From contig JAIOSF010000020.1 in assembly GCA_021107755.1 (NCBI GenBank), positions 1-57,317 on the forward strand: a DNA stretch of 57,317 nt. The letters are read 5' to 3'. The notes under the pieces are model-generated. The model was not told the DNA's origin. It saw nothing but the letters and a program-made list of their open reading frames with translations, and did no database searches. Below are positions 34,567 through 42,243 of this stretch, piece after piece. Made by a program: the position numbers and the translations under genes. How positions within the stretch are numbered: the stretch's first letter is position 1; each line of letters begins with the position of its first letter. Source of the stretch: Arcobacteraceae bacterium (GTDB taxonomy: Bacteria > Campylobacterota > Campylobacteria > Campylobacterales > Arcobacteraceae).

Positions 34567-35325
34567 ATGTTCAACATAAACAAAAACAATACATTAGAGG
34601 TGCTACAACAACTTGTAGAAAACAATATTTCACAAAAACTCAGTTATATGCCAGAGAGTTTTAATGAACAACAAAAAGGTGCAATTGAGTTATTTCGAAA
34701 AAGAATTTTTTTAGAAAAAATTGTTGATGAATCAATTGCTTTTAACAAAAAAATTATCTTTCCAAATGAAAATAAAAATATTCATCTAGCAACTACAGCA
34801 GAATCACTAGTTGAAGTATTTAAATTAAGAAGTGATGTATATTCTAGTTTAAATTATCAAGATGAGTTTCCAGATACTATTGAGGGCTTAAATTTTGATA
34901 AGTATGATTCTAATGCAGCTATATTATTTTATAAAGTAGATAAACAAATTACTGGTACTACAAGACTAATATTTGATTCAACGAATAAATTACCTTCTGA
35001 AGATAAATTTTCTTTTAATAATCAAAGAGATAAATATAATACAATAGGTGAATTATCACGATTAATAGTTCGTAAAAATACTAAAGGTTTAGGTTTAGAG
35101 TTTAAAAATATAATGGGTGGAATATATCATATATTTATAAATAATGATATTGATATCACTTTTCTTGCAATTATTAAAGAACATTATAAACTATATACAA
35201 AATTTGGTGGAAGTGAAATCATTTTCAATTCAGATAACTATGGTAACTTAGGACATCCTGTCTATATACTTTCCTGGGACCCATCAAAAGTATCTCCATT
35301 TTTTAAGAAAGCTTTTTTAAAATAA
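34567..35325 (+). CDS. LuxI/FeeM-like N-acyltransferase (possible signal synthase)
   Basis: A 252-aa protein whose core (about residues 75-240) follows the autoinducer-synthase form of the GNAT fold. By eye, LuxI-type landmark residues fall at R88, Y92, D111, D114, R133, F148 or F150, E162 and R165. The strongest stretch is G-E-L-S-R-L-I-V (161-168), matching the LuxI E-x-S-R-x-x-V. The LuxI E44 position appears to be Asn109. The first 70 residues are a helical extension not found in LuxI. N-acyl amino acid synthases (FeeM) share this core, so the product could be an acyl-homoserine lactone or another N-acyl amine. AAAGGA lies before the ATG. It follows a kinase/regulator pair and precedes a diguanylate cyclase gene. 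Confidence 0.65.
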   Translation: MFNINKNNTLEVLQQLVENNISQKLSYMPESFNEQQKGAIELFRKRIFLEKIVDESIAFNKKIIFPNENKNIHLATTAESLVEVFKLRSDVYSSLNYQDEFPDTIEGLNFDKYDSNAAILFYKVDKQITGTTRLIFDSTNKLPSEDKFSFNNQRDKYNTIGELSRLIVRKNTKGLGLEFKNIMGGIYHIFINNDIDITFLAIIKEHYKLYTKFGGSEIIFNSDNYGNLGHPVYILSWDPSKVSPFFKKAFLK

Positions 35326-35335
35326 AAAATTAAAA

Positions 35336-35367
35336 GCAAATAAAGATAAACTTTTATCTCTATTTGC
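35336..35367. terminator. Long AT-rich hairpin after the acyl-synthase gene
   Basis: Two 15-base arms (starting GCAAATA and ending TATTTGC) pair with one A-C mismatch. No T-run follows on the plus strand; on the minus strand the following sequence is T-rich. It may end or stabilise the transcript upstream of the GGDEF gene. Confidence 0.45.
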
Positions 35368-35466
35368 TCAAATGTAGTTCTTTACTGTAATTAAAATAAG
35401 TTTTTTTCAATTTAACTTCTCTTATGATATAATATAGAAAATTATAATTTAATACAGGAACCGCAA

Positions 35467-36273
35467 GTGTCAATAAAGCTAAAAGAGATTACATATAAAG
35501 TATTAAAAAAAATAAAAGGTAAAGAGGTTGTTTTACCTGCTGACTATTCTAAACTTTTTGAAGAGTGTGCCCAAGAGATAAATTTTGATTTGACTAATCA
35601 AGAGTTAGTTTTAAAAGACCTTAACCATGACACTAGTAAGCTAAATGATTTAGTAAAAACTACAAATAAAAATCTTGAAACATTACAAACTTCTACTAAA
35701 AATGCTCAAGAAGCAATTGTGAGTAAAGATACAAAAAAACTTGAAAAAATAAGTCAAGATCTTGATGAAATGAAAAAAAAGATACAGTTCTTACAACAAG
35801 AATTGTTCTCAGATACATTAACAAAAGCATATAATAGAAAATGGTTTGATATGCAATATGTTCATAATAACAAGTTTAAAGAAGATGGTTTTTTAGCATT
35901 TATTGATTTAAATAAATTTAAACAAATTAATGATTCATATGGTCACTTGGTAGGAGATATGGTTTTAAAATATTTAAGCAATTTTTTAAAAAAAGAGGTT
36001 ACTTTTAAACATAGACATGTAATAAGATATGCAGGAGATGAGTTTTTACTGTTAATAGATGATAAAATATCATACAAAAAAGTAAGTGAAGAGTTAAATC
36101 ATATACAAGAAAAACTAACAAAACAAAAATTAAAAATAAAAAGTTCTGATAATATTACATTTACTTTTGGTTTTTCTTATGGTTTAGTAGAGTTTAAAAA
36201 TAATGATTTAGTAGATAAAATTATTGAAGATGCTGATGGAAAAATGTATGAGGACAAACAAAAGTCCAAATAG
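35467..36273 (+). CDS. Diguanylate cyclase (GGDEF domain)
   Basis: A 268-aa soluble enzyme predicted to make cyclic di-GMP. Residues 45-115 are a coiled coil, likely for dimerisation. The catalytic domain (115-265) carries A-G-D-E-F at 189-193 and the substrate-binding F-I-D-L-N-K-F-K-Q-I-N-D near residue 150. The RxxD inhibitory site that should precede it is absent, so product feedback is unlikely. There is no sensor domain, so control would come from expression or a partner. The start is GTG with AGGA upstream. It lies about 140 bases after the acyl-synthase gene. Confidence 0.9.
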   Translation: MSIKLKEITYKVLKKIKGKEVVLPADYSKLFEECAQEINFDLTNQELVLKDLNHDTSKLNDLVKTTNKNLETLQTSTKNAQEAIVSKDTKKLEKISQDLDEMKKKIQFLQQELFSDTLTKAYNRKWFDMQYVHNNKFKEDGFLAFIDLNKFKQINDSYGHLVGDMVLKYLSNFLKKEVTFKHRHVIRYAGDEFLLLIDDKISYKKVSEELNHIQEKLTKQKLKIKSSDNITFTFGFSYGLVEFKNNDLVDKIIEDADGKMYEDKQKSK

Positions 36274-36284
36274 GACTAAAGTAA

Positions 36285-36572
36285 CTAGTGCGACTCTTTG
36301 AGTTTTTTGTCTAGATAAAATGTACCAAAAGGTATAATTGACATTAAAAATGTAAATATATTAAACTTAATATTCCACTTTTGCTCATTTGATGCTTCAT
36401 ATTGCATATACAAATATCCCATCCATAAAGCTCCATGAATCATACCAACAATTTTTGTAGCTATAAGTATTCCAGCCACATATTTTAATGGCATCGCAAT
36501 AAAAAGAAGTATCAAAAATGAATACCCCTCAATTTTTGCTATTTTTCTAAATTTTTCTTTTTTTATATCCAA
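36285..36572 (-). CDS. DUF3817 membrane protein
   Basis: A 95-aa integral membrane protein with three helices. The opening I-E-G-Y-S-F-L-I-L-L-F-I-A-M-P-L-K-Y and the M-I-H-G-A-L-W segment fit DUF3817, whose function is unknown; some members are fused to or located near transporters. The start appears to be TTG, preceded by AAAGGA. It ends 12 bases from the converging GGDEF gene. Confidence 0.78.
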   Translation of the reverse strand: MDIKKEKFRKIAKIEGYSFLILLFIAMPLKYVAGILIATKIVGMIHGALWMGYLYMQYEASNEQKWNIKFNIFTFLMSIIPFGTFYLDKKLKESH

Positions 36573-36688
36573 TTTATATTCCTTTTTTTAAAAAGAAGAT
36601 GATAGTAAAAAAAGCTAGAAATAAACTTAAATTTATAATCTAAGTTTAATATTTTTATAAACAAATCCTATATTAATATGATAGAAAC

Positions 36689-37120
36689 TTAAGATTCATA
36701 CGGATAATATTTTGGGTCATGAGTAAGTACTTGTTTATAGTATTGAATATTTTTATAGTAGTTGATAATTGTTATAACTATAAATGCTATGATTCCCATT
36801 ATCCAATAAAAAAACCATTGACTTATCATTCCAATAAATCCACCTTCATAGATATAATCAATCACTTGAAAAAATAAAAAAAATAAAGTTGTAGATTGAA
36901 AAGTGAGATTACTATTTTTGTTAAAATCTAGTATCTCTACAGTTTTTAGCTTTCTTTTGTAGTACCATAAAACAAAAGACAATCCTAGAGCTATTAATAT
37001 GTAAGTAGTAGCATCTAATAGAAGCAAGATAGTTTTTACATTCCCTAAAAAAATAGAGTATATTATAAGTATAGCTACAAATGTAGCTAGAAAAAGTTGT
37101 CCAATTTGTTTATTTGTCAT
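36689..37120 (-). CDS. Four-helix membrane protein of unknown function
   Basis: A 143-aa membrane protein not recognised as a known family. Hydrophobic segments lie near residues 10-26, 30-50, 75-90 and 105-122. The last 15 residues are polar (H-D-P-K-Y-Y-P-Y-E-S). It is preceded on the same strand by two very short membrane-protein genes (37165-37278 and 37276-37427), so the three probably form a transcription unit. GTAGG lies before the ATG. Confidence 0.65.
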   Translation of the reverse strand: MTNKQIGQLFLATFVAILIIYSIFLGNVKTILLLLDATTYILIALGLSFVLWYYKRKLKTVEILDFNKNSNLTFQSTTLFFLFFQVIDYIYEGGFIGMISQWFFYWIMGIIAFIVITIINYYKNIQYYKQVLTHDPKYYPYES

Positions 37121-37164
37121 ATTAACCTACTATTAAAAATTATGAAACTATAATCAACTATTGC

Positions 37165-37278
37165 TTAATTTTTATAGGAGTATATAGAGATAATGATAGC
37201 CTGAAGTGCCAATAGAGCCCATATTATATGACTTCTATAGTTGTCATAAATATAATCAATCTTCTGTTTTAGATTCAC
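37165..37278 (-). CDS. 37-residue single-helix membrane protein
   Basis: A GTG-started frame of 37 codons ending in TAA. It has a polar, helical first half (K-Q-K-I-D-Y-I-Y-D-N-Y-R) and one membrane helix (W-A-L-L-A-L-Q-A-I-I-I-S) near the end. Its start overlaps the stop of the 50-codon gene as GTGA, a classical coupling signal. I judge it real because of this overlap and the amphipathic-then-hydrophobic layout. Function unknown; small subunits of membrane complexes look like this. Confidence 0.55.
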   Translation of the reverse strand: MNLKQKIDYIYDNYRSHIIWALLALQAIIISIYSYKN

Positions 37279-37427
37279 TGTTCTTCTTTTGGAAATATCT
37301 TTTTTACAAATAAGTATATAACAATAGGTGCAACAGCAAAAAGTAAAAGAAAATATATCGTATCTATCTGAAATGTTATAGATATCAGCATTATGATTGC
37401 GTATAGAAGTAATAATATAATTTTCAT
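37275..37427 (-). CDS. 50-residue two-helix membrane protein
   Basis: A 50-codon frame from ATG to TGA with two membrane helices (about residues 3-18 and 24-41) and a charged end K-K-I-F-P-K-E-E-Q. AGG lies about 8 bases before the ATG. Its stop overlaps the GTG of the next tiny gene. The pair is upstream of the 143-aa membrane protein gene. No family is recognised. Confidence 0.6.
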   Translation of the reverse strand: MKIILLLLYAIIMLISITFQIDTIYFLLLFAVAPIVIYLFVKKIFPKEEQ

Positions 37428-37537
37428 TTTCAACCTACTTGACTTTTTTCTGTTTTATTTATTATATCTTTTTGCTCTTGAAAATAGAATAATCATAAAG
37501 AATATAAACTGTAAATTTAACATTACATTAACTCTAT

Positions 37538-37556
37538 TATAATATAATATTATATG
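37538..37556 (+). promoter_or_regulatory. Tandem TATAAT boxes just before the NosL-like ATG
   Basis: TATAAT occurs at 37538-37543 and again at 37543-37548, the second only five bases from the ATG at 37554. No Shine-Dalgarno is present, so a leaderless transcript is possible. The run is AT-rich, so chance matches cannot be excluded. Confidence 0.4.
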
Positions 37557-38063
37557 AAAAAATTATTCCCTTATTTAACTATATTATTAATTGTAGTCGT
37601 TATAGCATTATTGTTTGTATCAATGTCAACTAGTCAGAATATGACTGTAGTTTACACAGGAAATACTCAAAAAAAGCCTATTGAAATAGTACTTAATAAG
37701 TTTCAAGATAGTGATTGTGGGATGGTTATAGACAGTATTACTTACGCTTCACAAGTAGTTTCTCCATCAGGAAAAACATATTTTTTTCATGACCATGGTG
37801 GTATGGTAAATTGGCTCTCAAATAAAAGTTTTAAAGATGATGCTATTATTTGGGTGATGACAAAAGATACGAAGAGATATGTAGATGGAAGAACAGCTTG
37901 GTATAGTAGAACAGATGATACTCCTATGTTTTATGGTTTTGGTGCTTATGAAAATAAAAAAGATGGATTAATAGATTTTGAAACTATGTCTTTACATATG
38001 TTACGAGGAGAACATCTAGGAAATCAGAAGATTAAAAAAATGCTTTTAGAGGGACAAAACTAG
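37554..38063 (+). CDS. NosL-like membrane-anchored protein
   Basis: A 169-aa protein with one N-terminal membrane helix (about residues 5-23) and a domain outside the cytoplasm. The C-G-M motif at 55-57, followed by a Gly/His region F-F-H-D-H-G-G-M near residue 78, resembles NosL, a copper-binding chaperone of nitrous oxide reductase. Standard NosL is a lipoprotein; this one is anchored by a helix. The UreH/TauE-like gene overlaps its stop by one base, so the two are likely linked in copper or other metal handling in the envelope. Confidence 0.72.
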   Translation: MKKLFPYLTILLIVVVIALLFVSMSTSQNMTVVYTGNTQKKPIEIVLNKFQDSDCGMVIDSITYASQVVSPSGKTYFFHDHGGMVNWLSNKSFKDDAIIWVMTKDTKRYVDGRTAWYSRTDDTPMFYGFGAYENKKDGLIDFETMSLHMLRGEHLGNQKIKKMLLEGQN

Positions 38064-38770
38064 TGGAAACGGTTGATATATTAAGTATTATTACTATTGC
38101 ATTTTTAGGTTCTTTTGGACATTGTATTGGTATGTGTGGTGGGATTGTAATTGCTTATAGTAGTACAAAGGTACAAAACCAATGGAGTAAATCACAACAA
38201 TCTGTTGCTCATCTTTTATACTCATTTGGAAGAATCTTAACTTATGCTATTTTAGGTGCAGTATTTGGATATCTTGGTGGAGTTGCAACATTCTCTAATA
38301 CTGCTAATGGTATATTGTGGTTAGTTGCTGGTACTGCTATGCTTTTAACAGGTTTTTCACTTTTAGGGAAAATCAAATTCTTAACACTTATTGAACACTC
38401 ATTTTCAAAATCAACTTGGTATCAAGAGAATTTTAAAGCACTTCTAAAAAGTCAAACATTTTTTAGCTTCTTTTTACTTGGGATGTTAAATGGGCTACTT
38501 CCTTGTGGATTTGTCTACTTTTTTGCAATCACAGCTGCTAGTACTGCTGATCCATTGTATGGTGCTATGGTGATGATGATTTTTGGTCTTAGTACCATTC
38601 CCGCTTTATTTAGTTTAGGATTTTTTGTAGGTTTATTTAAACAATCAGGTCTTAGAAATATTATGATAAAACTAGCTGCTATTTCTGTAATACTGTATGG
38701 TAGTTACACTATTTACAATGGATATGATTATCTAGTAAGTCCAGATAGAACTCTCTTAGAATGTCATTAA
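38063..38770 (+). CDS. UreH-like/TauE-SafE family membrane protein
   Basis: A 235-aa membrane protein with about six helices. G-H-C-I-G-M-C-G-G (Cys21 and Cys25) near the start and G-L-L-P-C-G near residue 150 identify the UreH/DsbD-like transmembrane group, whose members move metal ions or electrons during metalloenzyme assembly. GTG start overlaps the NosL-like stop. The pairing with NosL favours copper delivery, perhaps to a respiratory oxidase, but no oxidase gene is in the window. Confidence 0.8.
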   Translation: METVDILSIITIAFLGSFGHCIGMCGGIVIAYSSTKVQNQWSKSQQSVAHLLYSFGRILTYAILGAVFGYLGGVATFSNTANGILWLVAGTAMLLTGFSLLGKIKFLTLIEHSFSKSTWYQENFKALLKSQTFFSFFLLGMLNGLLPCGFVYFFAITAASTADPLYGAMVMMIFGLSTIPALFSLGFFVGLFKQSGLRNIMIKLAAISVILYGSYTIYNGYDYLVSPDRTLLECH

Positions 38771-38785
38771 AAACTTGAGATAGAT

Positions 38786-39640
38786 TTGATTTATTCTAGT
38801 GCTTTAGCTCAAATACTACTGATAATCTTAGCTTTATTTTTATTTGTAGAAACTGTCAAATGGACTGATCATATTTTACTTTTAAAAAGACTCAAAAATA
38901 TTCCTTTTCCTGAACACTATAAAAAAGTATTAGAACAAATACCTTATTATGGGTTATTAGATGAAAAGACAAAACTGAAATTACACTATAAAATGCTAGT
39001 TTTCATAGAAGAAAAAGAGTGGATAGGGATAAAAAATGATGTAACTTTTGAGATGAAAGTTGTGATTAGTTTTTATGCTTGTTTGATGATAGTAAATCTT
39101 GATGAAAAAAGCTATGGGAATTTAAGTACAATATATGTATATCCTTATGAGTATGTAATAGATGAGATTAAAAGTTATGGTGGAATTCGTACAGAAGAGA
39201 AGTCTGTATTAGAGGGACAAAGTACAGGTGGAGTTGTTCTTATATCTTGGCACCATGCAAAAAAAGAGGCATATCATATTAAAAATCATAATGTAATTAT
39301 CCATGAGTTTGCCCATGAATTAGATTTTGAGGATGGGGTTGCTGATGGTGTACCTATTTTAGAAAATATGGGATATAATAGTTGGGCAAATATTATGTTT
39401 CATACTTATAAAACTTTAAATAAAAAGTCACTAAAAAACAGATTTTTAGGAAAGTATAAACTTTTTGGACACTATGCTGCACTAAATGAGGCAGAGTTTT
39501 TTGCAGTATCAAGTGAATTGTTTTTTACAAAGCCAAAACAACTACAACAAGAGTTTCCTGCTGTTTACAAACAACTAAAAGGTTTTTATACTATTGATAC
39601 AATAAAATTATTTGAAAAAGGGAAAAGTCAAAGTGTTTAA
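38786..39640 (+). CDS. mtfA: MtfA-type zinc peptidase
   Basis: A 284-aa zincin-like peptidase. The zinc motif H-E-F-A-H (H173, E174, H177) is followed by E-L-D-F-E-D-G and a later N-E-A-E-F-F-A-V that would give the third ligand, as in E. coli MtfA, a regulator of glucose uptake through Mlc. Unlike E. coli MtfA it begins with a membrane helix (about residues 5-22). The start is TTG. Mlc is not in the window, so the target here is unknown. Confidence 0.82.
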   Translation: MIYSSALAQILLIILALFLFVETVKWTDHILLLKRLKNIPFPEHYKKVLEQIPYYGLLDEKTKLKLHYKMLVFIEEKEWIGIKNDVTFEMKVVISFYACLMIVNLDEKSYGNLSTIYVYPYEYVIDEIKSYGGIRTEEKSVLEGQSTGGVVLISWHHAKKEAYHIKNHNVIIHEFAHELDFEDGVADGVPILENMGYNSWANIMFHTYKTLNKKSLKNRFLGKYKLFGHYAALNEAEFFAVSSELFFTKPKQLQQEFPAVYKQLKGFYTIDTIKLFEKGKSQSV

Positions 39641-40085
39641 AAAGTTACTAATAGTTTGTTTTTTGGTTGTTTCATCTTTTGGTTATGATAAAATATATTT
39701 CTTACCAAATGAATCAAAAATAGCCCAAAAAGAGATAGTTGAGTTAATAGAAAATGCCAAATTAAATATTGATATAGTGATGTATAATATTGACTACAAA
39801 AAGTTTGAAAAAGCCTTGAAAAAAGCTAGTAAAAATGGAGTGAATGTCTCTGTAGTATATGAGAAGTCAAAATTAAAGTTTCATAAAAATATAAAGCTTA
39901 TTAAAACTAAAAGAAAATTACATATAAAACTAGCTATAATCGACAATAAATTTGCCATATATGGAAGTGCAAATTGGAAAAAAGAATCATTTGAAGAAAA
40001 TTATGAGATTATAAATATCACAGATGAGGAAGAAAAGATAAAAAAATTTCAACAAATAGTTGAACAAATAAAAAGGGAAAATTAG
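39633..40085 (+). CDS. Secreted phospholipase D-like nuclease (single HKD motif)
   Basis: A 150-aa exported protein of the PLD superfamily with one catalytic motif, H-I-K-L-A-I-I-D-N-K-F-A (H-x-K-x4-D), so it should act as a dimer like the Nuc nuclease or Helicobacter NucT. A signal peptide covers residues 1-17. I chose GTG at 39633, with AAGGGAAA in front and overlapping the mtfA stop; a TTG at 39612 would add seven basic residues before the signal peptide. Likely substrate: extracellular DNA or RNA. Confidence 0.83.
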   Translation: MFKKLLIVCFLVVSSFGYDKIYFLPNESKIAQKEIVELIENAKLNIDIVMYNIDYKKFEKALKKASKNGVNVSVVYEKSKLKFHKNIKLIKTKRKLHIKLAIIDNKFAIYGSANWKKESFEENYEIINITDEEEKIKKFQQIVEQIKREN

Positions 40086-41345
40086 ATGTTAGAATTGGCA
40101 ATTGGAGCATACTGTATATATTTTTTAGTAAATATTTATACACTCTTTATGCAAGTAGATTATGTACAAAAAGCGAAAAATCAAGATGCAGTTATATTAA
40201 CACCTGCAAAGTATAAAATAGCAGGGGAATATAGTGTAGAGAACAATAGACTTTCAATGGCAAGTACTATGTATGAGTTTGTTCTGTTTTTTATCTGGAT
40301 AAGTTTTGGACTAGTTGCATTAGATCAGTTAACAAATGGTTTTGATGGATGGATGAAAGCTGTTGTATTTGTAGACTTATTTATTATTATTAATTGGGTT
40401 TTAGGGTTACCATTTGAGTTATATAAAACTTTTAAACTAGACAAAAAATATGGGTTTTCTAATATGACACCAGCTTTATATATTAAAGATACAATCAAAA
40501 CAGGAATTTTATTTTTGCTTTTTGGAAGTTTAGTGATTGCTGCTTTAAGTTGGATTATAGAATCATTCCCATCTTGGTGGATATATGGATTTGTATTTAT
40601 ATTTGGTGTTATTATCTTAATAAATATGGTTTATCCACTTGTAAGAGATAAGATGTATGATAAATTTAGTCCATTAGAAGATAAAGAGTTAGAAACTAAA
40701 ATAAATGCACTTTTAGAGAAAGTTAGCTTTAAAAGTAGTGGAGTTTTTAGTGTGGATGCAAGTAAAAGAGATAATCGTCTGAATGCTTATTTTGGAGGAC
40801 TTGGAAGTACAAAAAGGGTAGTGCTTTTTGATACACTTGTTGAAAAGTTAACTCATAATGAACTTCTTGCAGTTTTAGGTCATGAGTTAGGGCATTTTAA
40901 AAATGGAGATATCTTAAAAAATATCGGAATCATGGGGTTTGTGATGTTTGTATTTTTTGGAATATTTGGTAACCTTCCAGAAGAATTATTTTTACAATTA
41001 AATTTAAATAACCAGCCTTATGCTATCATCATATTATTTTTGATGTTTAGCCCTATATTATCATTTTTTCTAATGCCTTTAATATCAGCAATTAGTAGAC
41101 ATAATGAGTATGCAGCAGATGAATTTGGGAGTTCAATGGCTACTAAAGAGGATTTAGTAAATGCTCTTTTAAAATTAGCAAATGAAAATAAGTCATTTCC
41201 ACTGTCTCATCCTTTGTATATATTTTTCTTCTATTCACATCCACCTTTAGTAGAAAGACTTAAAGAGTTAGGATATGTGGGTGCTGGAATAGGGGAAGTG
41301 AATAAAGATGATGAGGCACTAAAAGAGAATCTTGAAAACATATAA
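40086..41345 (+). CDS. Ste24-type M48 metallopeptidase
   Basis: A 419-aa membrane peptidase. The N-terminal half has several membrane helices. The zinc motif is L-G-H-E-L-G-H-F-K-N-G-D near residue 262, and E-Y-A-A-D-E-F near residue 340 provides the third ligand. This layout matches CAAX prenyl protease Ste24 homologues, which in bacteria act in membrane-protein quality control. Its ATG directly abuts the PLD-like stop. It overlaps prmC by 14 bases. Confidence 0.9.
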   Translation: MLELAIGAYCIYFLVNIYTLFMQVDYVQKAKNQDAVILTPAKYKIAGEYSVENNRLSMASTMYEFVLFFIWISFGLVALDQLTNGFDGWMKAVVFVDLFIIINWVLGLPFELYKTFKLDKKYGFSNMTPALYIKDTIKTGILFLLFGSLVIAALSWIIESFPSWWIYGFVFIFGVIILINMVYPLVRDKMYDKFSPLEDKELETKINALLEKVSFKSSGVFSVDASKRDNRLNAYFGGLGSTKRVVLFDTLVEKLTHNELLAVLGHELGHFKNGDILKNIGIMGFVMFVFFGIFGNLPEELFLQLNLNNQPYAIIILFLMFSPILSFFLMPLISAISRHNEYAADEFGSSMATKEDLVNALLKLANENKSFPLSHPLYIFFFYSHPPLVERLKELGYVGAGIGEVNKDDEALKENLENI

Positions 41346-42159
41346 ACAAATAATAAAAGAGTATAGTGCTCTTTTAAGAGAGGTTACCCATATACCAGCA
41401 AAAGAGGTGGAGATACTTCTTTTATATCTTTTAGAGAAAAATACAATTTGGCTCCATCTTAATTATGAGAAAGAGTGTAGTTGTGAAGTGGAGTTAAAAA
41501 AACTAGTACAAAGAAGAGCTACACAATATCCAATAGAATATATCACAAAACAAGCTAGTTTTTATGGTGAGATGTTTGAGGTGATGGATGGTGTACTTAT
41601 CCCTCGCCCAGAAACAGAGATACTTGTAGATAAAGCTTTAGAAGTTTTGAAAGATATCAAATCACCTAATGTTTTAGAGATTGGAGTTGGAAGTGGTATT
41701 ATTTCAGTTATGTTAGCTTTGTTGATTGATGAGATAGAAATAGTAGCAGTTGATATCAACGATAAAGCTCTAGAGTTAGCCAAAAGAAATGCTATAAAAC
41801 ATCAAGTTGAAGATAAAATTAGATTTATAAAAAGTGACCTTTTTACAAATGTTCCAGATGAGCTAAAGTTTGATATGGTGGTTTCAAATCCCCCATATAT
41901 AGCGGATGATTATAAATTACCAAAAAATGTAAAATATGAACCTTCAAATGCACTTTTTGGTGGAGAAGTAGGTGATGAGCTACTAAAAAATATTATAGAT
42001 ACAACATTAGAAAAAAAGATAAAATATCTTCTTTGTGAGATGGGATATGATCAAAAAAAACCATTAAATAACTATATAAATACACATTATAAAGTCCAAA
42101 AATTAGAATTTTATAAAGACCTTGAGGACTTTGATAGAGGCTTTTTTTTAAAGGGTTGA
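41332..42159 (+). CDS. prmC: Peptide chain release factor N5-glutamine methyltransferase
   Basis: A 275-aa SAM-dependent enzyme that methylates the GGQ glutamine of release factors. The SAM motif L-E-I-G-V-G-S-G near residue 115 and the catalytic N-P-P-Y-I near residue 185 are diagnostic, along with the N-terminal helical substrate domain. The start is TTG within the end of the Ste24-type gene. No prfA is nearby. Confidence 0.92.
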   Translation: MKTYKQIIKEYSALLREVTHIPAKEVEILLLYLLEKNTIWLHLNYEKECSCEVELKKLVQRRATQYPIEYITKQASFYGEMFEVMDGVLIPRPETEILVDKALEVLKDIKSPNVLEIGVGSGIISVMLALLIDEIEIVAVDINDKALELAKRNAIKHQVEDKIRFIKSDLFTNVPDELKFDMVVSNPPYIADDYKLPKNVKYEPSNALFGGEVGDELLKNIIDTTLEKKIKYLLCEMGYDQKKPLNNYINTHYKVQKLEFYKDLEDFDRGFFLKG

Positions 42160-42188
42160 TTGACTTTGACTCAACTTTATGCTATAAT
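42160..42188 (+). promoter_or_regulatory. Consensus promoter of cbpA-hspR with possible HspR half-sites
   Basis: TTGACT (42160-42165), a 17-bp spacer and TATAAT (42183-42188) form a near-perfect sigma-70 promoter. TTGACT and ACTCAA (42169-42174) are nearly inverted to each other across three bases, recalling the HspR/HAIR arms but with a shorter spacer than the published N7. GCTAT-AAAA-ATAGC makes a small hairpin in the leader (42195-42208). Confidence 0.6.
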
Positions 42189-42243
42189 ATTCTCGCTATA
42201 AAAATAGCAAAATATAATTAAATATTAAAAAGGTTTATAGAAT

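Noticed and set aside
34567-35325. Complete LuxI/LuxR quorum-sensing pair
   Set aside because: A LuxI-like synthase is present but no LuxR-type autoinducer-binding regulator is encoded nearby; the adjacent regulator is OmpR-type.
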